A stretch of DNA of 64,000 nucleotides from G020353115 sp964389685. GTDB lineage: Bacteria > Bacteroidota > Bacteroidia > Bacteroidales > VadinHA17. Where the stretch lies: contig CAYMFM010000005.1 in the NCBI GenBank assembly GCA_964389685.1, positions 40,459 to 104,458 on the forward strand, in the 5' to 3' direction. Numbering within the stretch: the stretch's first letter is position 1; every line of letters starts with the position of its first letter. The translations under genes were made by a program, and so were the position numbers. Of the stretch, positions 54,258 through 61,724 are shown piece after piece. Below the pieces are notes generated by a model that worked only from the letters and a program-made list of their open reading frames with translations, ran no database searches and had not been told where the DNA came from.

Positions 54258-57200
54258 ATGAAACTCAAAAAATCTGTTTTAAAACCTCATTTGCATTCAT
54301 TTATTGTGCTGTTATTGATGCTTGGATTTTTCTTTCAGGCTTCTGCTCAGCAGATTACACCAGACATCTACTCCTCATTGACGTACCGGCATATAGGTCC
54401 TCCCGGGAATCGTGCCTCTGCAGTTGTTGGCGCACCGGGAGACATGAATGTTTATTATGTTGGAGCAGCATCCGGAGGAATCTGGAAATCAGAAGATGCT
54501 GGTTTGAATTGGTACCCGGTATTTGATGATCAACCTGTGCAGTCAATTGGTGCGCTGGCGATTGCTCCATCGAATAAGAATATAGTCTGGGCAGGAACCG
54601 GAGAACCTTTTATACGAAGTAATATATCGATTGGGAACGGAGTCTATAAATCGATCGATGCCGGAAGAACATGGCAACATATGGGACTTGATCTTACAGG
54701 ACGTATTGGGAGGATTGTAATCGACCAACACAACCCGGATATCGTCCTTGTTGGAGCACTGGGTCACTGTTATGGGCCACAAAAGGAACGTGGTGTATAT
54801 AAAACCACTGATGGAGGAAAAACATGGAAACAGGTCCTTTTTGTTGATGAGAATACAGGATGCTTTGAGATAGCCATGGATCCATCCAATTCCAATATTA
54901 TGTTTGCAGGAATGTGGCCACTGGTGATCAGGACCTGGGGAAGGGAGAGTGGTGGACCGGGGGGAGGGATATATATGTCACGTGATGGGGGCGATACCTG
55001 GAAACACCTCACCGGAAACGGACTTCCGGCCGCACCCATTGGGAAAGTCGGAATTGCAATTTCAGCAAGTAATCCAAAGGTGATCTATACAATTATGGAA
55101 ACAGGTACGCCGAATCGTGGCGTGCTCTGGCGTTCAAATAATGGTGGTGAGAATTGGAGTCTCGTTAGTAAAGATCGTTTGCTGAATGAACGCTCACATT
55201 ATGCTTCCAGGATCCTGGTAAATCCTGCCGATGAAAATGAGGTATACTTTGCAGCTAATACGCACAGTATAACATATGATGGTGGTATAACATCGGACAG
55301 GTCGGGTTGGAGTGGCGATGCACACGACTTATGGGCTGATCCTATAATCCCTGACCGAATGATGATCAGCGACGATGGCGGTGTAAAAATTACGACTAAC
55401 CGTGGGAAAACATGGAACCGGATTGTCCTTCCTATTGCACAAATGTATCATGTGGCAGTTGATAATCAGATTCCCTATTATGTCTATGGAGGCAAACAGG
55501 ATGGTCCTGGTTACAAAGGACCAAGTACTGCCAGCTACCGTGCAAATAGTAATTCATCAGAATGGGAAACTACAGCTGGTGGAGAGTGCGGATTTATTTT
55601 ACCCGATCCGGTTAACCCCAATATTGTATGGGGAGGTCTTTATAATGGTGGCTTTACCAGGGTCGATTACAATACCGGACATGAACGTACAGTACAGATC
55701 TGGCCGGAATCCGCTTATGGCGCTTCAGCAGGAATTTTGAAATACCGTTTTAACTGGACCTTCCCCATCCATATATCCCCACATGATCATAACAAAGTGT
55801 ATGCCGGAAGTCAACATGTGCATGTAACAACCGACGCAGGAAATAGTTGGGAAGTAATCAGCCCCGATTTGAGCACAAACGATCAAAGTAAAATGGGACC
55901 TTCAGGAGGACTGACCAAGGATAACCTGGGTGTGGAATATGGATGTATAATATTTGCCATTGCAGAATCACCGTTGGAAGAAGGTTGTATCTGGGCAGGA
56001 ACAAATGATGGCCTTCTGCATATTACCAGAGATGGTGGGAAAAATTGGACCGATGTCACTAAGAACATACCCGATCTGCCAGCCTGGGGAACCATCAGCA
56101 ATGTCGAACCATCAAGGTATGATGCAGGTACAGCCTATATAACTGTCGATTTTCACCAGATGAATAACAGGGATCCCTATGTGTACAAGACATCCAATTA
56201 TGGTAATTCGTGGAAGTCAATATCCGCTACTATTCCGAAAAGCATGTTTAGTTACTGCCACTGGATTCATGAAGATCCTGCTCGTAAAGGGTTACTTTAT
56301 CTTGGCACTGAAAATGCAATCTCCGTGTCTTTCAATGATGGAGCTACCTGGTTGCCGCTTCAGAATAATCTACCAAATGCGCCTGTACATCACATGGTGA
56401 TCCAGGAACATTTTAACGACCTTGTTGTGGGTACGTATGGCCGGGGATTCTGGATTATGGATGATATTACTCCCTTACAACAGCTTACTGATGAGGTGAT
56501 AAATGCAAATTTTCATTTGTTCAATCCTCGTCCCGCATACCGTCTTCATAGTATAACCCAAGGACCACGCGTTACCTCACAGGCATATATTAATTATTAT
56601 CTGAAAGGGAAGTCCGATACGCCTATTGAAATAGCCATTACCGATGAAAATGGAAAAACTGTACGAAAATTAAAAGGTAGTGGGAAAAAGGGATTAAACC
56701 GTATTGTTTGGGATTTGGCATATGAGCCAGCCAACCAAGCCAAATTAAGAATTAAACCACCCGGAAATCCGACAGTTGTTGAAGAAAAGCGTTTCAGGGA
56801 AACATGGGATCGAGAAGGTTGGTATCCTCTTCTAAGTTGGGGAGCATCCGGAGGATTTCGGGGAATAAAAGTAGCCCCTGGAGAATATACTGTGAAAACC
56901 ACTGTTAACGGGACAGAATATGTTCAAACATTATCTGTATTGAAAGATCCAAAATCTGCCGGGACACAAGAGAATATTGAGGAGCTGGTGGAGATGCAAC
57001 TGGAGCTGAGGACCAACATAAATTATGTCACGGCAATGGTTAATTCAATGGAGTGGATGCGTGGGCAGCTTGCAGATCTGAAACTTCTATTGAAAGATAA
57101 CAACATAGCAAAAACTGTTATCCCGGCTATTGAAGAACTTGACATAAAAATAGCAGAAATTGAAGATGAGATTGTGCAACCTTATTCACGGGAAGGAGAC

Positions 57201-57440
57201 TCGAAATCTTTCCGATTCCCAAATCTACTGTATAGTAAATTATCGGTTTTGGCTGGTGATGTTGCAGAGAATATCGATTTTGCACCAAATAAACAACAAA
57301 GGGAAGTTCATCAGCTCCTGAAAGACCAGATTACATATTATAATGCTAAATACCAGGGATTGATAGAGAACGATCTTCCGGTCTTTAATAACATGCTGAT
57401 AGTCAATGATATTTCAGGTATAATATCACCCGAATATTAA
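54258..57440 (+). CDS. Secreted BNR/sortilin-type beta-propeller protein
   Basis: 1060 residues from ATG 54258 (MKLKKSVLKPHLHSF) with a signal peptide ending FFQASAQ. The first ~700 residues hold repeated BNR/Asp-box units of the S-x-D-x-G-x-T-W type (SEDAGLNWYPV, SIDAGRTWQHM, TTDGGKTWKQV, SRDGGDTWKHL, SNNGGENWSLV), as in sortilin/VPS10-like and sialidase-type propellers. A beta-sandwich and a helical C-terminal region follow. Such proteins are often labelled glycosyl hydrolases, but no catalytic residues can be identified. No T9SS C-terminal domain is seen at the end. Confidence 0.88.
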   Translation: MKLKKSVLKPHLHSFIVLLLMLGFFFQASAQQITPDIYSSLTYRHIGPPGNRASAVVGAPGDMNVYYVGAASGGIWKSEDAGLNWYPVFDDQPVQSIGALAIAPSNKNIVWAGTGEPFIRSNISIGNGVYKSIDAGRTWQHMGLDLTGRIGRIVIDQHNPDIVLVGALGHCYGPQKERGVYKTTDGGKTWKQVLFVDENTGCFEIAMDPSNSNIMFAGMWPLVIRTWGRESGGPGGGIYMSRDGGDTWKHLTGNGLPAAPIGKVGIAISASNPKVIYTIMETGTPNRGVLWRSNNGGENWSLVSKDRLLNERSHYASRILVNPADENEVYFAANTHSITYDGGITSDRSGWSGDAHDLWADPIIPDRMMISDDGGVKITTNRGKTWNRIVLPIAQMYHVAVDNQIPYYVYGGKQDGPGYKGPSTASYRANSNSSEWETTAGGECGFILPDPVNPNIVWGGLYNGGFTRVDYNTGHERTVQIWPESAYGASAGILKYRFNWTFPIHISPHDHNKVYAGSQHVHVTTDAGNSWEVISPDLSTNDQSKMGPSGGLTKDNLGVEYGCIIFAIAESPLEEGCIWAGTNDGLLHITRDGGKNWTDVTKNIPDLPAWGTISNVEPSRYDAGTAYITVDFHQMNNRDPYVYKTSNYGNSWKSISATIPKSMFSYCHWIHEDPARKGLLYLGTENAISVSFNDGATWLPLQNNLPNAPVHHMVIQEHFNDLVVGTYGRGFWIMDDITPLQQLTDEVINANFHLFNPRPAYRLHSITQGPRVTSQAYINYYLKGKSDTPIEIAITDENGKTVRKLKGSGKKGLNRIVWDLAYEPANQAKLRIKPPGNPTVVEEKRFRETWDREGWYPLLSWGASGGFRGIKVAPGEYTVKTTVNGTEYVQTLSVLKDPKSAGTQENIEELVEMQLELRTNINYVTAMVNSMEWMRGQLADLKLLLKDNNIAKTVIPAIEELDIKIAEIEDEIVQPYSREGDSKSFRFPNLLYSKLSVLAGDVAENIDFAPNKQQREVHQLLKDQITYYNAKYQGLIENDLPVFNNMLIVNDISGIISPEY

Positions 57441-57464
57441 TCTGAAGAACATTATGCCGGGATA

Positions 57465-57490
57465 TTAACCCGAATTATTCATGCATTCAG
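57465..57490 (+). repeat. Solo end of the hairpin-mosaic element family
   Basis: The 26 bases (TTAACCCGAATTATTCATGC then ATTCAG) equal the left end of copy B at 28602. The match stops there and no partner end follows within 200 bp, so this is a truncated copy. Confidence 0.6.
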
Positions 57491-57505
57491 GAAAGAGCTT
57501 GCGAT

Positions 57506-57868
57506 TCAACAGGTAACATGAAACAAGCCAATATACCTTCCTTGTTTATTATTCCACGCTTTAATTGCTTCGGAGGTTGGAAGTAAAATTACCTTGCAAT
57601 TGTTCTTTTCAAGGAACTTCCTGGCCTCTTCAGAAAGTATTAAGATTCCATATTGCCCTGTCCCAACAATTATTCCTTCGGAATTTTCTTCATAAACAAA
57701 TTTCATCTCATCCAGTGAAACTGTATGGGATGTTCCATAAATAGCTTTTGACAGTTTTTTCTTCCGTTTCTCAACGCTCCCGTTTATTCTGATGAGGATG
57801 TCATGATTATATGTAGTATCATTGACAGTAATTGAACCAAAGGTTGTATCGTTTATCGTCGGTTTCAT
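57506..57868 (-). CDS. Mth938-like domain protein
   Basis: 120 residues matching the small Mth938/DUF498 fold (TINDTTFGSITVNDTTYNHDI, then EGIIVGTGQYGILILSEEARKFL). Members of this family include the eukaryotic complex I assembly factor NDUFAF3, but bacterial functions are unknown. It lies 18 nt downstream of the sensor kinase gene and is probably cotranscribed with it. Near its 3' end is a solo end of the TTAACCCG element. Confidence 0.8.
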   Translation of the reverse strand: MKPTINDTTFGSITVNDTTYNHDILIRINGSVEKRKKKLSKAIYGTSHTVSLDEMKFVYEENSEGIIVGTGQYGILILSEEARKFLEKNNCKVILLPTSEAIKAWNNKQGRYIGLFHVTC

Positions 57869-57886
57869 AACCTATCAGGATAATAT

Positions 57887-60800
57887 TTACTGGTTCTGTT
57901 CAGGTTTTGGTATGGTAAATCCAAATTCACTTCCTTCTCCCAGGAAACTCTTTACAATCATTTTCCCACCATTTTTTTCAACAAATTCCTTACAAAGAAT
58001 AAGTCCCAGACCCGTTCCTTTTTCTCCGGAAGTCCCCCTGGATTTGAATTTCACATCTATTCGAAAAAGCTTGTTAAGATCCTCTTCTGAAATCCCAACT
58101 CCCTGATCATTTACCAAGACAGTGATTGTGTGGTCTTCTTCTTTCATTGATATTTCAACCCTTTTATCCTTTCCGGTAAATTTTATTGCATTATCTACCA
58201 AATTACGGACAACAGTACTGATCATTTCTCTGTCGCCAAACACTAGGATATTTTCCGGAATAGTTGCACTTAAATGCACACCCTTCTTTTCCGCAGGAAT
58301 TTTATGTAAATTATAATTCTCCTGCAGAACATTTGACAGGTTAAACTGAACAGGCTCAAATTGTATCCTGCCTGATTGCGATCTCGACCAGGTAAGCAGG
58401 TTCTCCAACAGATTATAAATCTGTTTCACTGATTCCTGAATTTTCTGAATACCTGAAATTTTTTCTGCCTCATCTGAGCTATTATAATTTTGAACTAATA
58501 GTTCAGTTATTGAAAGCAGGCTGCTAAATGGATTTTTTAAATCATGGGAAACGATGGAAAAAAACTTATCCTTGGTAGCATTTAAATTCATTAAATTTTT
58601 CTCAGATTCGGCCAGTTTTTGATTGGCAATTTGAATATTCTTGTTTTGAATTTTTAGAATTTTATTCGTTCTTGATTTTAACAGCAGTGAATATAAATAG
58701 ATAAAAAATGCCAGTGCCACAATTATTTCAAGTGCAATGAACCACCATGTTTTCCAAAAAGGTGGTGTGATGATAATTTTTAAACGTGTTTCCGAATCAC
58801 TCCAAACACCATCAGGATTTTCCGATTTAACGGAGAAATAATAGGTCCCGGGTTTCATATTCGCATAGGAAACATAACTTCGTTCACCTGAATAGATCCA
58901 TTCATCTTCAATATCATCCATCCGGTAAGCATAGTTCAGGTTTTCTGGTAAAGGATTATTCAGTGCAGCAAATTCAAGAGAAAAAAAACGGTATCGGTAT
59001 TGCAATACGATTTCCTCTGCATAAGAGATATTGTAAGGGGAAAAGAAATTACCTGCTTCATCCGGAAAAACCAGGTTATCTGTAAATGTCTGGGTTAGTT
59101 TTTCGGGAATAAGTACGTTTACTTCTCTACCTAATACTTCAAGTTTAGTGATGACAAGTTGTGATGTGTTTTTTACCGGAAGAATTTTAACCGGATTGAT
59201 AATATTCAATCCATATACTCCGGCAAAATAAAGTGTGCCACTTTCACCCTTATGGTATGCACCTCCATTGAATTCATTACTTTGGAGACCATCATTCATA
59301 TCGAAGTTTTTCGTACTATAATCCGTTAAATTGAATCTCGAAATACCAAGATTTGTGCTTAACCAGATATTATTATTTTGATCTGGTAAAATTCCATATA
59401 TTACCTCATTGGGTAATCCTTCATTTTTCCCAAAACGTGTAAATTCTTCACGATCAGGGTCAAACCTGTTTAACCCATCGTTTGTACCAATCCAAAAAAT
59501 CCCGGTTGTATCTTCATATATCGAGAATACTACGTTATCCGATAAAGTCAACGGATCTTTGGGATCGGTTAAATAAGATTGAAATGTCCCTTCAGAAGGA
59601 TCCATTTTATTTAAACCACCACCATAAGTTCCAATCCAAAGAAACCCTTCTTTATCCTCGTAAATGGATGAATAGATGAAATTACTTGACAGGCTTGTTG
59701 AATCATCGTCTGAATGCAAAAATCGTTCAAATGTTTGGGTATTTCTGTCATATTTATTCAATCCACCCCTGGTGCCTACCCATAAGTCTCCATTTCGATC
59801 CTCCATTATCACACGCACGGAATTGTTGGATAAAGAATTCAGATCGTTTGGATCATTCTGGAAATGTGTGAATTTTCCTGTCTCTTGATTTAAATAGCTT
59901 AATCCCCCTCCATCTGTGCCAACCCAGATGGTTTCTTCATTATCTTGAAAAATCTCTCTAACGGATGAATGGGACATGGAGGCTGGATCATTTGGCATAT
60001 GATCGTAGAATGAAAATGCTCCTGTTTGGGGGGAATATTTATTCAACCCCCTGTTGTTTGTCCCAATCCATACGTTTCCATCTTTGTCCTCAATAACTGA
60101 CCAGATGAAATTGCTTGAAACGCTGTTTTGATCAAGCGGATCATGTCTGATCAGTTCAAACCTGTGAGATTGTGGATAATATATGCAAACTCCTGCTCCA
60201 AATGTACCAAACCAGATTACACCTGAATGGTCCTCAAAAATGCAATTAATTGAGTTCTCAGAGAGACTGGTATGATCAGCCGGACTGTTTATATAACGAT
60301 AGATATCTCCGGTGGACGGATCAATTCTGAACAGCCCCGATCCAAAAGTTCCATACCATAGAAATCCTTCTATATCTTCAAGTATGGGTTTCCCGGTATT
60401 AACAGATAGACTGTGTGTTACATCAACTGCATCTATTACAGATAAGATTTCTTTTGTTTCCCGGTTAAGTTTATACAACCCGCTTTCACTCAGAATCCAG
60501 AGGTTGTGATAACTATCCAAGTACAGGTTTTGAACCGGAATTATTGAATTTCCTGGTTTCCCCTTTTCTGTAACCGGATAAGGGGTAACTCTGTCTTCGC
60601 TACTCGAATAGTTAAATAATCCCTGGTCAGTCCCTATCCATAAATGATCGTCATCAAATATCAGGGAAACGATTTTTTTATCCTTCAGGGTACTCTCATC
60701 TGGAGAAAATAGTGTGAACTCCTCAGTATCAAAGTCATAAAAAAACAGTCCATTATTGGTGCCAAGCCACATGTTATTTTTCTCATCCGGGATGATAAAA

Positions 60801-61345
60801 TTAATTCGGGAAGACAGGATTGTTCGATCACCTTTAAAATTTTCAACTAAAACCAGTTCCGTGGTATTCATGTCAATTCTGTTCAACCCTTTTAGTGTAC
60901 CTATCCAAAGATATTTTTGATTCGGATCATGGAAAATGGAAGTAATTGTATCATTTGACAAACCATATTTATCATCCCCATTAAATCTGTACTGTGTAAA
61001 TTTTTCATATTTAGGATCAAACCGCGTTAAACCTCCCCTTGAGCCAAACCAAAGTATACCGGAACCATCCTCATAAATATGCTCAATCCACCTGTATGAA
61101 ATAGAGTTTGTATCCCTTGGATCGGGTCTGAAGATCCTGAAATTTTTCCCGTCATACCGGTTTAAACCATCTTCGGTGCCAAACCAAATGAATCCTTTGC
61201 TGTCCTGAAAAATACAGTAAACTGAACTTAATGAAAGACCATCATTGATTGTCAGTCTTCTAAACCGGATACCCGGCTCATTTTCTTGAAAATCAGAAGA
61301 GATTAAAAAGATTGAAAGAATAACTAGTGTTATACTTCTTATCAT
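57887..61345 (-). CDS. Two-component sensor kinase with periplasmic propellers
   Basis: 1152 residues. A signal peptide (~1-17) is followed by two seven-bladed Reg_prop propellers (~25-700) with many repeats of the IWFGTEDGLNRYD type, then a Y_Y_Y domain (~750-825) and one transmembrane helix (~835-857). HisKA follows with phosphoacceptor His934 in FSIVSHDLKNPF, then a HATPase with N-box NLVDNAIKF and G-boxes DQGVG and GTGLGL. Unlike the hybrid systems of polysaccharide-utilisation loci, the chain ends after the ATPase: no receiver and no AraC-type DNA-binding domain. A separate response regulator is therefore needed, and none is in the window. Confidence 0.92.
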   Translation of the reverse strand: MIRSITLVILSIFLISSDFQENEPGIRFRRLTINDGLSLSSVYCIFQDSKGFIWFGTEDGLNRYDGKNFRIFRPDPRDTNSISYRWIEHIYEDGSGILWFGSRGGLTRFDPKYEKFTQYRFNGDDKYGLSNDTITSIFHDPNQKYLWIGTLKGLNRIDMNTTELVLVENFKGDRTILSSRINFIIPDEKNNMWLGTNNGLFFYDFDTEEFTLFSPDESTLKDKKIVSLIFDDDHLWIGTDQGLFNYSSSEDRVTPYPVTEKGKPGNSIIPVQNLYLDSYHNLWILSESGLYKLNRETKEILSVIDAVDVTHSLSVNTGKPILEDIEGFLWYGTFGSGLFRIDPSTGDIYRYINSPADHTSLSENSINCIFEDHSGVIWFGTFGAGVCIYYPQSHRFELIRHDPLDQNSVSSNFIWSVIEDKDGNVWIGTNNRGLNKYSPQTGAFSFYDHMPNDPASMSHSSVREIFQDNEETIWVGTDGGGLSYLNQETGKFTHFQNDPNDLNSLSNNSVRVIMEDRNGDLWVGTRGGLNKYDRNTQTFERFLHSDDDSTSLSSNFIYSSIYEDKEGFLWIGTYGGGLNKMDPSEGTFQSYLTDPKDPLTLSDNVVFSIYEDTTGIFWIGTNDGLNRFDPDREEFTRFGKNEGLPNEVIYGILPDQNNNIWLSTNLGISRFNLTDYSTKNFDMNDGLQSNEFNGGAYHKGESGTLYFAGVYGLNIINPVKILPVKNTSQLVITKLEVLGREVNVLIPEKLTQTFTDNLVFPDEAGNFFSPYNISYAEEIVLQYRYRFFSLEFAALNNPLPENLNYAYRMDDIEDEWIYSGERSYVSYANMKPGTYYFSVKSENPDGVWSDSETRLKIIITPPFWKTWWFIALEIIVALAFFIYLYSLLLKSRTNKILKIQNKNIQIANQKLAESEKNLMNLNATKDKFFSIVSHDLKNPFSSLLSITELLVQNYNSSDEAEKISGIQKIQESVKQIYNLLENLLTWSRSQSGRIQFEPVQFNLSNVLQENYNLHKIPAEKKGVHLSATIPENILVFGDREMISTVVRNLVDNAIKFTGKDKRVEISMKEEDHTITVLVNDQGVGISEEDLNKLFRIDVKFKSRGTSGEKGTGLGLILCKEFVEKNGGKMIVKSFLGEGSEFGFTIPKPEQNQ

Positions 61346-61423
61346 TGTATGTGTTGGTTATCATTAATAGCATGCATTGATAAAACTTTATAAATGGAAA
61401 ATTGGTATTCAATTTCCAAAAAA

Positions 61424-61633
61424 TTAACCCGGATTATTCATAAATAATCCTTCCGACGAAGCAATACCACAAATTTGAGTTCATTCCAATCCTCAAATTT
61501 GGGTGTTTTCTTGTCGGGGTTTACCTTCGGTGAGCTCACTCGCTCAAGGCGAGTTCGGTTCCCGCATTGCTTCCCTCTACCCATCCCACATTCATGCAAT
61601 GTACTACGTTTTTGCATGAATAATGCGGGTTAA
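61424..61633. mobile_element. 210-bp hairpin-rich element, relative of copies A/B
   Basis: It has the same ends (TTAACCCG...CGGGTTAA) but a different interior from 8438-8677. It is again tiled by perfect stems: GGATTATT/AATAATCC (61431-61450), CAAATTTGAG/CTCAAATTTG (61470-61501), CCCGCATT/AATGCGGG (61561-61568/61622-61629) enclosing ATTCATGCA/TGCATGAAT (61590-61598/61613-61621). No coding sequence. It occupies most of the 61346-61724 gap. Confidence 0.7.
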
Positions 61634-61724
61634 TTCTATCAATTTAGCTTCAGAATGCAGAATGGCTATAAATCCTGAAAATATCAGACTAAGTTAATGA
61701 AATTGGTACATCTATTTCTCAGGC

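Noticed and set aside
57465..61633. Composite transposon formed by TTAACCCG-type ends around the sensor kinase and Mth938 gene
   Set aside because: The two outer ends face correctly, but the right side is already a complete two-ended element and the interior genes are ordinary; no evidence for joint mobility.
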